A stretch of 19,051 nucleotides of DNA, from the NCBI RefSeq assembly GCF_001557115.1, contig NZ_LSKQ01000146.1, forward strand, positions 1-19,051, read 5' to 3'. Numbering within the stretch: position 1 is the stretch's first letter; each line of letters opens with the position of its first letter. Below are positions 7,368-15,473 of this stretch, piece by piece. This stretch comes from Erythrobacter sp. CCH5-A1. GTDB lineage: Bacteria > Pseudomonadota > Alphaproteobacteria > Sphingomonadales > Sphingomonadaceae. Below the pieces are notes generated by a model. It was not told where the DNA came from. It saw nothing but the letters and a program-made list of their open reading frames with translations, and made no database searches. The position numbers were made by a program, and so were the translations under genes.

Positions 7368-8876
7368 TTATTCCGCCGCCTCCAGCTGCTCGTCCACGCC
7401 CCGCGCATTGGCGCCCGGCTTGGTGAAGGTGAGGATGCCGTCGGTCAGCGGATCGTTTTTCATGCGCTTCCTGTCGACGACATATTCCTGATTGAGCCGC
7501 CACGGATAGCTCACCGAATTCCTCGGCATGATGTGCTTGCCGCGCTGGATGTAGCCGCTCGAGAAGTCGAACACGTCGTCCTCGGTGATCGCGGCCTCGC
7601 CCTGCGGGGTCAGCACCGGGGTGGCGATGGTCGTGCCGGTCTTGCGCATGTGTTCGAGCACGCGGCAGACATAGTCCGAATTGATGTCGGCCCGTAGCGT
7701 CCAGCTGGCATTGAGATAGCCGAACACCACCGCAAGGTTGGGCAGGTTCGAGAACATGCAGCCCTTGTAATAGAACCGCTCGTTGAACTTCACCGGCTCG
7801 CCATCGACGCGCACGTCGATCTTGCCGGCGACCGCGAGCTTCAGCCCCGTCGCCGTCACCACGATGTCGGCGGGGAGGAACTGACCGTCGGTGAGACGCA
7901 CGCCGCCCTTCTCGAACTTCGCGATATGGCCGGTCACCACATTGGCCTTGCCCGCCTTCATCGCGGTGAACAGGTCCTGGTCGGGCACGAGGCACAGGCG
8001 CTGTTCCCACGGGTTGTAGGGCGGCGTGAAGCTCGCCTTGTCGTAATCCGGGCCGAGCGCCTCCTCGATCTTCTTGTAGAGCGCGTCCTTCACCTTCTGC
8101 GGCTTGTCGCGCGCCATCTTGAAGCTGAAGTCCTGCATCTTGATGTTTTTGAACCGGGTGATCCGGTAGGCGAGCTTTTCGGGAAGCACCGCGCGCAGGA
8201 AATTCGCCACCGCATCCTTGGCGGGCCGCGAGAACATCCAGGTCGGCGTGCGCTGGAGCATCGTGACGTGCGCCGCCTCTTTCGCCATCGAAGGGACGAT
8301 GGTGACCGCGGTCGCCCCCGATCCGATCACCACGACATGCTTGTCCTTGTAATCGAGGTTCTCGGGCCAGAATTGCGGGTGGAGCACCTGGCCGTCGAAT
8401 TCGCCGAAGTCGAAGCCCGGATCGTAGGGTTCGTCGTAATCGTAATAGCCTGCGCCAAGGTAGAGGAAATTCGCCGTCATGTGCGCGGCGCTGCCGTCGG
8501 CCTTTTCCAGCTCGACATGCCAGCGCGCGTCATCGTGGTGGAAGTCGGCGCGCACCACCTTGTGGCCGAAGCGGATGTGCTGGCGGATGCCGCGCTCGTC
8601 GACGATCCGGTCGAGATATTCGAGGATCGCGGGCGCATCGGCGATCGACTTCTCGTGCCGCCACGGTTCGAAATCGAAGCCCAGCGTGTGCATGTCACTG
8701 TCCGAACGGATGCCAGGGTAGCGGAACAGGTCCCACGTGCCCCCGAGATTGTCGCGCCGCTCGACGATGGCGTAGCTATGGTGCGGCGCCTTCATCTCCA
8801 TGTGCGCGGCCATGCCGATGCCGGAGATGCCGGCACCGACGATCAGGACATCGAAATCGGGCGGTGTTGCGAGCAT
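7368..8876 (-). CDS. Flavin-containing (Baeyer-Villiger type) monooxygenase, EthA-like
   Basis: This 502-aa class B flavoprotein monooxygenase uses FAD and NADPH to insert one oxygen atom into ketones or to oxidise sulfur or nitrogen. The FAD site is GAGISG at residues 14-19, the BVMO/FMO fingerprint FDGQVLHPQFW is exact at 160-170 (FxGxxxHxxxW), and the NADPH site is GSGATA at 185-190. Stretches such as GGTWDLFRYPGIRSDSDMHT and NPWEQRLCLVPD closely resemble mycobacterial EthA as I recall it. The N-terminus has no signal peptide. The start ATG has GGGAGAG upstream. It is divergent from a TonB-dependent receptor, and acyl-CoA catabolic genes lie about 5 kb away. A role in converting a ketone to an ester for degradation is plausible but inferred; detoxification is also possible. 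Confidence 0.92.
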   Translation of the reverse strand: MLATPPDFDVLIVGAGISGIGMAAHMEMKAPHHSYAIVERRDNLGGTWDLFRYPGIRSDSDMHTLGFDFEPWRHEKSIADAPAILEYLDRIVDERGIRQHIRFGHKVVRADFHHDDARWHVELEKADGSAAHMTANFLYLGAGYYDYDEPYDPGFDFGEFDGQVLHPQFWPENLDYKDKHVVVIGSGATAVTIVPSMAKEAAHVTMLQRTPTWMFSRPAKDAVANFLRAVLPEKLAYRITRFKNIKMQDFSFKMARDKPQKVKDALYKKIEEALGPDYDKASFTPPYNPWEQRLCLVPDQDLFTAMKAGKANVVTGHIAKFEKGGVRLTDGQFLPADIVVTATGLKLAVAGKIDVRVDGEPVKFNERFYYKGCMFSNLPNLAVVFGYLNASWTLRADINSDYVCRVLEHMRKTGTTIATPVLTPQGEAAITEDDVFDFSSGYIQRGKHIMPRNSVSYPWRLNQEYVVDRKRMKNDPLTDGILTFTKPGANARGVDEQLEAAE

Positions 8877-8898
8877 GATCGGGTCTCTCTCTCCCTAA

Positions 8899-8913
8899 TT
8901 GACACTGATGTAA
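8899..8913. promoter_or_regulatory. Possible operator between monooxygenase and TonB receptor
   Basis: TTGACACTGATGTAA is an imperfect inverted repeat (TTGACA against TGTAA) 23 bp upstream of the monooxygenase start, in the 128-bp divergent region. It resembles the general form of TetR-family sites in catabolic genes. The left half also matches a -35 TTGACA, but no -10 box lies at the right distance. This is weak evidence from one copy only. Confidence 0.25.
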
Positions 8914-9004
8914 CCACAGCGCCCGCGCAAAAGCGAGTCTTGAATGGCAAAGTGCAACTGAGTTTGTGGTGACGGCGGGGGCAGGCCGCTTTAAGGCGCG
9001 GCCC

Positions 9005-11032
9005 ATGACATTCCGTGCCCGCCTGCTCGCCTGCGCCCTGCTCCTCCCTTCCGCCGTCCCGCTGGCCGCGCAGGAGGCCGAGGCGGACGAGGAAGAAGAC
9101 CTCGCCGAGGAAATCATCGTCACTGGCAAGGGCCTCGATCCGGCGCTCTCTACGGGCATCTACGCCACGACCACCATCGAGCGCGAGACGATTATCGCCG
9201 CGCCCTCGGGGCGGATCGAGGATGTGCTGAGGAATGTCGCGGGTTTCCAGCAGTTCCGCCGCTCGGACAGCCGCTCGTCGAACCCGAGCGCGCAAGGGGT
9301 GACGCTGCGCGCGCTGGGCGGCAATGCCACGAGCCGGGCGCTTGTGCTGCTCGACGGGGTGCCGCTGGCCGATCCGTTCTTCGGCTATATTCCGCTGTCG
9401 GCCATCGCGCCCGAGACCCTCGGCACGATCCGGGTGACGCGCGGCGGCGGGTCGGGGCCGTTTGGAGCAGGCGCGCTGGCTGGGACGATCGAACTCGAGA
9501 GCGCCGCGCCGGGCGAGGCCTTCCTCGGCAGCGCGGCGGTCAACGACCGGGGCGAGACCGAGGCGAGCGGCGTGTTCACCCAGCGCCTCGGGCGCGGCTT
9601 CGCAGTGGCAAGCGCGCGCTGGGACCGCGGGCAGGGGTTCTTCACCACCCCTGACGCGCAGCGCGTCCCCGCCACCGCGCGCGCGGCCTTCGACAGCTGG
9701 AACGTCGCCCTGCGCACCGTCGCCCCGCTGACCGACAGCATCGAGGTCCAGACCCGCGTTGCCGCCTTCCGCGACGCGCGCACGCTGCGTTTCCGCGGTG
9801 CGGATTCGACCAGTGAAGGCGAGGAGGCCAGCATCCGCTTCGTCGGGCGCGGCGCATGGCAGTTCGATGCGCTCGCCTATGTGCAGGCGCGCGACTTCTC
9901 GAACATCGTCATCTCCGCGACCCGCTTCACCCCCACCTTGGACCAGCGCCGCACGCCGTCCACCGGCATCGGCGGCAAGTTCGAGCTGCGCCCGCCGCTG
10001 CTCGAAGGCCACGACATCCGCATCGGTGCCGACTGGCGCCGCGCCGACGGGGAGCTGCAGGAGGAGGCGCTGAACGCCGTCTCGGGCGCGATCACCGAGC
10101 GCCGCCGGGCGGGGGGCGCGACCGGTAACCTCGGCATCTTCGTCGAGGACGACTGGCAGATCGGCCCGCTGACCATCAACGGCGGCCTGCGCGCCGACCG
10201 ATCGAGCATCACCGGCGGCTTTTACCGCGCGCTCTCGGCCACCACTGGGGCGGTGGTGAGCGAGGTCGTCGCGCCCGACCGGAGCGACTGGTCGCTCAGC
10301 TGGCGGGCAGGCGCGCTGTTCTACGCCACCCGCCGCCTCGATCTGCGCGCGGCGGCCTATACCGGCCTGCGCTTGCCGACCCTCAACGAACTCTACCGCC
10401 CCTTCGTGGTCTTCCCCGTCACCACCGAGGCCAATGCGAATCTCGCCAACGAGCGCCTCCGGGGCTTCGAGATCGGGCTCGACTGGCAGCCGGTCAACGC
10501 AGTCGTGATCGCGGTTACCGCCTTCGACAACGAGGTCGAGAACGCCATCGCCAATGTCACCGTCGGCCCGAACCTGCGCAGCCGCGCCAACCTGCCCGCG
10601 ATCGAAGCGCGCGGGATCGAGGCGAGCGTGGCGGCGAAATTCGGCGAGCTCAGCCTCGACGGCGCGCTCGCATGGACCGATGCCGAAGTGCGCGGCGAGG
10701 GGCCTTCCGCCGACCTCGACGGGTTGCGCCCTGCGCAGACGCCCGAATTCGCCGCCAGCCTCACGTTAGGCTGGCAGCCCGCCCCCGGCTGGCGGATCGC
10801 GGGAACCCTGCGTCATGTCTCTTCCCAGTTCGAGGACGACCGCCAGACCGACCGGCTCGCGCCCGCCACCACATTGGACGCCTTCTTCGCCGCGCCGCTC
10901 TGGGGCCGCCTGTCGCTCACCTTGAGGGGCGAGAACCTGACCGACGAGGCGATCGTCACGCGCAACCAGGGCGGATCGGTCGATCTGGGTGTGCCGCGCA
11001 CGGTGTGGCTCGGCGTGCGCTACGGCTTCTGA
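9005..11032 (+). CDS. TonB-dependent outer-membrane receptor (675 aa)
   Basis: This is an outer-membrane active transporter. The signal peptide covers about residues 1-22 (ending PLAA), followed by an acidic stretch and a TonB-box-like EIIVTG at 36-41. The plug domain includes TLRALGGNATSRALVLLDGVP and the RVTRGGGSGPFGAGALAGTIEL segment. A beta-barrel follows and ends in aromatic VWLGVRYGF, the normal C-terminal recognition end for barrel assembly. At 675 aa it is a compact receptor without a FecA-type signalling domain. The ATG at 9005 is chosen because it begins the signal peptide; the frame is open 13 codons further upstream. The substrate cannot be told from sequence. It is divergent from the monooxygenase. 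Confidence 0.92.
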   Translation: MTFRARLLACALLLPSAVPLAAQEAEADEEEDLAEEIIVTGKGLDPALSTGIYATTTIERETIIAAPSGRIEDVLRNVAGFQQFRRSDSRSSNPSAQGVTLRALGGNATSRALVLLDGVPLADPFFGYIPLSAIAPETLGTIRVTRGGGSGPFGAGALAGTIELESAAPGEAFLGSAAVNDRGETEASGVFTQRLGRGFAVASARWDRGQGFFTTPDAQRVPATARAAFDSWNVALRTVAPLTDSIEVQTRVAAFRDARTLRFRGADSTSEGEEASIRFVGRGAWQFDALAYVQARDFSNIVISATRFTPTLDQRRTPSTGIGGKFELRPPLLEGHDIRIGADWRRADGELQEEALNAVSGAITERRRAGGATGNLGIFVEDDWQIGPLTINGGLRADRSSITGGFYRALSATTGAVVSEVVAPDRSDWSLSWRAGALFYATRRLDLRAAAYTGLRLPTLNELYRPFVVFPVTTEANANLANERLRGFEIGLDWQPVNAVVIAVTAFDNEVENAIANVTVGPNLRSRANLPAIEARGIEASVAAKFGELSLDGALAWTDAEVRGEGPSADLDGLRPAQTPEFAASLTLGWQPAPGWRIAGTLRHVSSQFEDDRQTDRLAPATTLDAFFAAPLWGRLSLTLRGENLTDEAIVTRNQGGSVDLGVPRTVWLGVRYGF

Positions 11033-11243
11033 GGGGTCTTGGGCGCCCTTCGCGCAACAATCGTTCGTGCATACCTATGCAGATTGCGACGATGCTGCGG
11101 CAAATGGATGAATGTTGCATTTTTGCTACTGTCGCGCAGAAGTTTGACTATAACTCTTGTTAGGCCCGAAGACGCTGATAGGTTTCGCTCCGCTAACCCA
11201 AGTCCGGCGCAAAGACCGGCTGGTATGTGAGAGAGGGAAATCG

Positions 11244-13823
11244 ATGACGCGCAAGTTCGCACTGTTCGCCTGCGGCCTGATGGCCTGCAGCGCCCTGACT
11301 ACCCCCGCCTTTGCCCAGGACACCGAAGAGGGCGCCGCCCCTCCCAAGGATGACAACGTCATCATCGTGACCGCGACCCGCCGTGCGCAGGACGTGCAGG
11401 ACATTCCCCTCGCGGTGACCGCCATCGCCCCGCAGCAGCTCGAAGCGCAGCGCGTGGTCAACATCCAGCAGATCGCAGCCCTCGCGCCCTCCTTCACCGC
11501 CAGCCAGGCGCAGCTCGCATCGGGCTCGGTGGTGCTGCGCGTGCGCGGCGTGGGGACGACCTCGAACAATATCGGCTTCGAAAGCGCGGTCGGCATCTTC
11601 ATCGACGGCGCCTACCAGGCCCGCCCGGGCGTCGCGCTCTCCGAATTCGTCGACGTCGAGCGCGTCGAAGTGCTGCGCGGCCCGCAGGGCACGCTGTTCG
11701 GCCGCAACACGTCGGCGGGCGCGCTCAACATCACCAATGTCCGCCCGGACGTCACCGAGTTCAGCGGCTTCGTGAACGCCGAATACGGCAATTTCGACGA
11801 GAAGAGCCTGCAGGGCGCGGTCAACGTGCCAATCGTCAAGGACACGGTTGCGGTGCGCCTCACCGGAGCCTGGCGCGAGCGTGACGGCTTCCTCACCGTG
11901 GTCGACCGCACGGGCCGCGAAGTGGGCGACACCAACGATGTCGACCAGTGGCTGGTCCGCGGCCAGATCGGCTGGGACACCGAGAGCGGCCTGCGCGGCC
12001 GCATCATCGCCGACTATTCGAAGAGCCAGTCGAGCTGCTGCGGCGCGATCGAGCTCTACCAGACCCCGCTGGTGGGCGCCGGCGCCTTCGCTGCGGTCGG
12101 GCTCGGCGCCAATGGCGGCAACGGCCAGCCCTTCGTGGCGACCGCGCCGCGCGATCAGGCCGGCTTCGAACGGGCGATGGACAACCGCATCGTCTCGGCC
12201 AACTTCGCGCCGGTCGCCGACATCGAAAACTACGGCGTGACCGGCGAGCTCGAATTCCCGATCTCCGATAGCGCCGACCTCATCTTCATCGGCTCCTACC
12301 GCAAGTACCAGAGCTTCGAGCGCTACGATTCCGACTTCACCGGGCTCGACATCTTCAACGTCGATGCGCTCAATCTCACGATCGACAACTGGACCGCGGA
12401 ACTGCGGCTTCAGGGCGAGACCTTCGAGGGCAAGCTCAACTACATGATCGGCGGGTTCTATTCCGACGAGACGATCGACCAGACCCAGCAGTTCGCGCTG
12501 GGCGCGGATTACGACCGCAACTTCGGGGCCTTCCTCGGCGCTGCCGCGGGGGCGACGCCGCTCCAGACCTTCGTCGGCGTGAACCCCGCCGGCACCCGCA
12601 CCACCAACCGCTTCCAGCAGGACGCGAAGAGCTACGCGGTCTTCACCCACAACTCCTTCGAGATCACCGACGGGCTCGAGCTGACGCTGGGCGCGCGCTA
12701 TTCGTGGGAAGAAAAGTCGGGCGGCTTCAGCCAGGTGGCGACCAACAACACGGTCTGCGGGGCTACGCTCGGGCGGCTCGGCGCGATCGGCGCTGTCAAT
12801 GCGGCGCTGGTTCCGGCCTTTATCGGGCTCGGCTGCTTCGGCTTCACCGCGCCCGCCAACCTGCCGGCCGCCTTCGACAACCCTGCCACCCCGAACGTGA
12901 ACGAGGCGCTGCCGCTGCCGCGCACCTTCCAGTCCGACTTCACGGACGAGGAGCTGATCTACACCGTCAAGCTCGGCTACGAGTTCAGCCCCTTCGTGAG
13001 CAGCTATGCGAGCTTCACGCACGGCTACAAGGCTGGCGGGATCAACCTCGATACGACCGCAGCGGTGCTGGGGGCCAACCCGAGCTTCCTGTCGGAAGAG
13101 GTCGATGCCTATGAACTCGGCGTCAAGGCGCAGACCCCCGACCGGGCGCTGACCCTCAACGTCGCTGCCTTCTACGAGCAGTTCACCAACTTCCAGGTGC
13201 TCGAATTCACCGGGACCGCCTTTGCCACCTTCAACGTGCCCAAGGCCAACACCCGCGGGGTGGAAGTCGAAGGCCTGCTGCGTCCGGCTGACGGGTTGAC
13301 GGTGAACCTGTCCGCGACCTTCCTCGAAGCGAGCTACCCGGATGATTGCGCGGGCACCCAGACCTCGCCGCAGGTGGTCTCGCTGTGCGGCAACGACCTC
13401 ACCAATGCCCCGCGCATCATCGCGCTGGCGGGCGCGATGTGGGAGAAGCCGATCACCGACGATGTCGAGTTCTTCATCTCGGGCCAGGTCCGGGCGGAAG
13501 ACGACCAGCGCACCTCGACCCAGGCGATCGTCCCGCCGAGCGCGGCGCAGATCACCGCGCTCGGCGTTGCCGGGGCGGTTGCGGCCCAGCCGCTGATCGT
13601 CGCCGACGTGCAGGACGGCAAGGCCTTCGTGAACCTGCGCACCGGCCTGCGCTTTGCCGGCGGCAAGTACGCGATCGAGGGCTGGGTCAACAACCTCACC
13701 GATGAAGTGGTGCGCGGGGTGACCTTCAACACGACGCTGCGCAGCACCGGCGCGAACAACTCGCGCTCGGCCTTCACCCTGCCGCCGCGCCAGTACGGCG
13801 TGACGCTGCGCGCGAAGTTCTGA
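11244..13823 (+). CDS. TonB-dependent outer-membrane receptor (859 aa)
   Basis: This second, larger receptor has a signal peptide at residues 1-24 (ending PAFA|Q), TonB box NVIIVTATRR at 38-47, a plug domain with the signature VERVEVLRGPQGTLFGRNTS, and a long barrel ending LRAKF. The style, with a VxVLRGPQGTLFGRN plug and large extracellular loops, is that of the sphingomonad receptors often found beside degradation genes for hydrophobic compounds. Its predicted loops carry cysteines, including an adjacent pair C265-C266 (SSCCGA). The ATG at 11244 has GAGGG upstream; the frame is open 29 codons earlier. The 211-bp region before it has a TATAAC (11149-11154) that could be a -10 box. It ends 40 bp before an intrinsic terminator. 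Confidence 0.93.
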   Translation: MTRKFALFACGLMACSALTTPAFAQDTEEGAAPPKDDNVIIVTATRRAQDVQDIPLAVTAIAPQQLEAQRVVNIQQIAALAPSFTASQAQLASGSVVLRVRGVGTTSNNIGFESAVGIFIDGAYQARPGVALSEFVDVERVEVLRGPQGTLFGRNTSAGALNITNVRPDVTEFSGFVNAEYGNFDEKSLQGAVNVPIVKDTVAVRLTGAWRERDGFLTVVDRTGREVGDTNDVDQWLVRGQIGWDTESGLRGRIIADYSKSQSSCCGAIELYQTPLVGAGAFAAVGLGANGGNGQPFVATAPRDQAGFERAMDNRIVSANFAPVADIENYGVTGELEFPISDSADLIFIGSYRKYQSFERYDSDFTGLDIFNVDALNLTIDNWTAELRLQGETFEGKLNYMIGGFYSDETIDQTQQFALGADYDRNFGAFLGAAAGATPLQTFVGVNPAGTRTTNRFQQDAKSYAVFTHNSFEITDGLELTLGARYSWEEKSGGFSQVATNNTVCGATLGRLGAIGAVNAALVPAFIGLGCFGFTAPANLPAAFDNPATPNVNEALPLPRTFQSDFTDEELIYTVKLGYEFSPFVSSYASFTHGYKAGGINLDTTAAVLGANPSFLSEEVDAYELGVKAQTPDRALTLNVAAFYEQFTNFQVLEFTGTAFATFNVPKANTRGVEVEGLLRPADGLTVNLSATFLEASYPDDCAGTQTSPQVVSLCGNDLTNAPRIIALAGAMWEKPITDDVEFFISGQVRAEDDQRTSTQAIVPPSAAQITALGVAGAVAAQPLIVADVQDGKAFVNLRTGLRFAGGKYAIEGWVNNLTDEVVRGVTFNTTLRSTGANNSRSAFTLPPRQYGVTLRAKF

Positions 13824-13862
13824 TCGCGCTTACCGGTTAGCTCCGAAAAGGAGCGGGAGAGG

Positions 13863-13900
13863 GGAGCGGCCTGCCTAGGCAGGTCGCTCCTTTCTTTGTT
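13863..13900 (+). terminator. Intrinsic terminator after the 859-aa TonB receptor
   Basis: The hairpin arms GGAGCGGCCTGCC (13863-13875) and GGCAGGTCGCTCC (13878-13890) pair over nearly their whole length with one G-U, and the T-rich tail TTTCTTTGTT follows. A smaller hairpin GCTCC-GAAAA-GGAGC (13840-13854) lies just upstream and shares the GGAGC sequence, so the two could pair alternatively. Confidence 0.93.
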
Positions 13901-13937
13901 CTCGGATGTTGCCCCGGCCGAGCCGAGGCCTGCATGG

Positions 13938-14207
13938 TTACCGGCAGAAGCCAGTCGCCGGGGTAGTGCAGCCCGGCGGCGGCGGCGGCGGGGGCGGAAA
14001 CTGTCCGCCGTCGGTCCCACCCTGGAGGCACGAGATCACGCAACTGTTGCGCGCCCGGAGCGATCCGCCATCATTGCCGGGGTAGAGAGCCTTGCAGTAC
14101 GGCTTGCAGGTGGCAATCGTCCCGTCGACCTCTTGCGCATTCAAGATAGACAGCGGCGTGGCGAGTGCCATCGCAAGTGACGAAATTACGAAGATACGCT
14201 TCATCAT
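13938..14207 (-). CDS. Secreted six-cysteine peptide with twin CX3C motif
   Basis: This is an 89-aa precursor of no family I recognise. A clear signal peptide covers residues 1-24 (MMKRIF then a hydrophobic core, ending LNA|Q). The mature part is about 65 aa with six cysteines at 34, 38, 56, 60, 80 and 88. The first four form C-x3-C-x17-C-x3-C, a spacing suited to a disulfide-stapled helical hairpin. A run of eight prolines (71-78) leads to a short C-terminal C-x7-C loop. GAGGAGG precedes the start; of two adjacent ATGs (14207, 14204) the second has the better spacing. The frame is open upstream to 14246. Codons such as GTA, ATT, TCA and CTT in the signal region are unlike those of neighbouring genes. 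It converges with the 859-aa receptor. Function unknown. Confidence 0.72.
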   Translation of the reverse strand: MMKRIFVISSLAMALATPLSILNAQEVDGTIATCKPYCKALYPGNDGGSLRARNSCVISCLQGGTDGGQFPPPPPPPPGCTTPATGFCR

Positions 14208-14247
14208 CTCTCCTCCTCTGCTGGTTGGAGGAGTAGAGTCTCTCAAT

Positions 14248-14289
14248 AAAAGTCAGGTAAGTCAAAGTGTTAACTATGACTTACCTGAC
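14248..14289 (-). terminator. Perfect 13-bp inverted repeat, probable terminator of the hydratase-dehydrogenase operon
   Basis: GTCAGGTAAGTCA (14252-14264) and TGACTTACCTGAC (14277-14289) are exact reverse complements around a 12-nt loop that can itself form AGT-GTTA-ACT. On the minus strand the hairpin begins 16 nt after the dehydrogenase stop and is followed by TTTTATTG, so it fits an intrinsic terminator. It is less GC-rich than the other two. Each arm holds repeated AGTCA half-sites, and the repeat lies about 45 bp upstream of the cysteine-rich peptide gene, so an operator role is also possible. Confidence 0.6.
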
Positions 14290-14305
14290 GAGTCGAGCTG
14301 CGACC

Positions 14306-15469
14306 TTACATACCCCTCGCGATCACCATCTTCATCACCTCGTTCGATCCGCCGAAGATGCGGGTGATGCGGCTGTCGCGGTACATGCGGGCGATCGGGT
14401 AGTCGTTGATGAACCCGGCCCCGCCGTGGAACTGCAGGCACTTGTCGACGACTTCGCCCTGGAGCTCGGTCACCCAGTACTTCGCCATGCAGGCGGTCGC
14501 GACGTCAAGCTCGCCCTTCAGATGGCGGGCGATGCAGTCGTTGACGAAGACGCGCGCTGCGGTGCTGCGGGCCTTGAGGTCGGCCATCACGAACTGGGTG
14601 TTCTGGAAATCCCAGATCGTCTGGCCGAAGGCCTTGCGGTTCTTGACGTAGTCCATCGTGGTCTCGAGCGCCTTCTCGATCCCGTTGATCGCGCCCACGG
14701 CGATGATCAGGCGTTCCTGCGGCAGCTCGCCCATCAGCTGGTAGAAGCCCTTGCCCTCGACCCCGCCGAGCACGTTTTCGGCCGGCACGAAGACATTGTC
14801 GAAGAACAGCTCCGAGGTGTCGGCCGCATCCAGCCCGATCTTGTCGAGCTTGCGCCCGCGCTGGAAGCCTTCCGCGCCCTCGGTCTCGAGCAGCATCAGC
14901 GAGATGCCCTTGGCGCGCTCGTTCGGGTCGGTCTTGGCGACGACGATGATGAAATCGGCGATCTGGCCGCTCGAGATATAGGTCTTCGAGCCGCTGATGC
15001 GATAGCCGTTGCCGTCCTTCACCGCGGTGGTGGTGATCGACTGGAGGTCGGAGCCGACGCCCGGTTCGGTCATGGCGATCGCGCTGACGAGGTCGCCGCT
15101 GACGAGGCGGGGGAGGTATTTCTGCTTCTGCTCCTCGGTCCCATGACGCACCAGGTAGGGCAGGATCACCGTGTTGTGGAGCGAGGCGGCGAAACCGTCG
15201 ACGCCGTGCTTGGCCTGCTGGTCGATCACGACGAGGTCATGGCGGAAGTCGCCGCCGTGGCCGCCATATTCGCTCGGAACGCTGACGCCGAGCAGACCGG
15301 CCGCGCCCGCTTCGCGCCAGAATTCGCGCTCGACCTGGCCGTCCTCGCGCCATTTCTCGACGCGCTTCTGCGGGGCGTGCTGCTGGTAGAACTTGCCGAC
15401 CGCGTCGGCGAAAATGGCGATTTCCTCGTCTTCCATGAAGGCGGGCTGGGGCACGTTCAATACCGACAT
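14306..15469 (-). CDS. Acyl-CoA dehydrogenase, long-chain (LCAD) type
   Basis: This 387-aa FAD enzyme catalyses the first oxidation of beta-oxidation, acyl-CoA to trans-2-enoyl-CoA, in the cytoplasm. The family signatures are present: AMTEPGVGSDLQS (132-144), the ISGSKTYIS region (158-166), and KNRKAFGQTI. Much of the C-terminal half reads like mammalian long-chain acyl-CoA dehydrogenase, for example DVATACMAKYW and IFGGSNEVMKMVIAR. As in that subgroup, the position of the medium-chain catalytic Glu is Gly (GGSN), and the base is expected to be E252 in ELPQERL. It starts 4 bp after the hydratase stop, so the two are co-transcribed. A long-chain or branched substrate is inferred from the subgroup. 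Confidence 0.93.
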   Translation of the reverse strand: MSVLNVPQPAFMEDEEIAIFADAVGKFYQQHAPQKRVEKWREDGQVEREFWREAGAAGLLGVSVPSEYGGHGGDFRHDLVVIDQQAKHGVDGFAASLHNTVILPYLVRHGTEEQKQKYLPRLVSGDLVSAIAMTEPGVGSDLQSITTTAVKDGNGYRISGSKTYISSGQIADFIIVVAKTDPNERAKGISLMLLETEGAEGFQRGRKLDKIGLDAADTSELFFDNVFVPAENVLGGVEGKGFYQLMGELPQERLIIAVGAINGIEKALETTMDYVKNRKAFGQTIWDFQNTQFVMADLKARSTAARVFVNDCIARHLKGELDVATACMAKYWVTELQGEVVDKCLQFHGGAGFINDYPIARMYRDSRITRIFGGSNEVMKMVIARGM

Positions 15470-15473
15470 TGTC

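Noticed and set aside
11193..13022. A 609-codon minus-strand frame inside the large TonB receptor
   Set aside because: The plus strand encodes a full receptor with all family motifs; the antisense translation is low-complexity Ala/Arg/Glu/Val.
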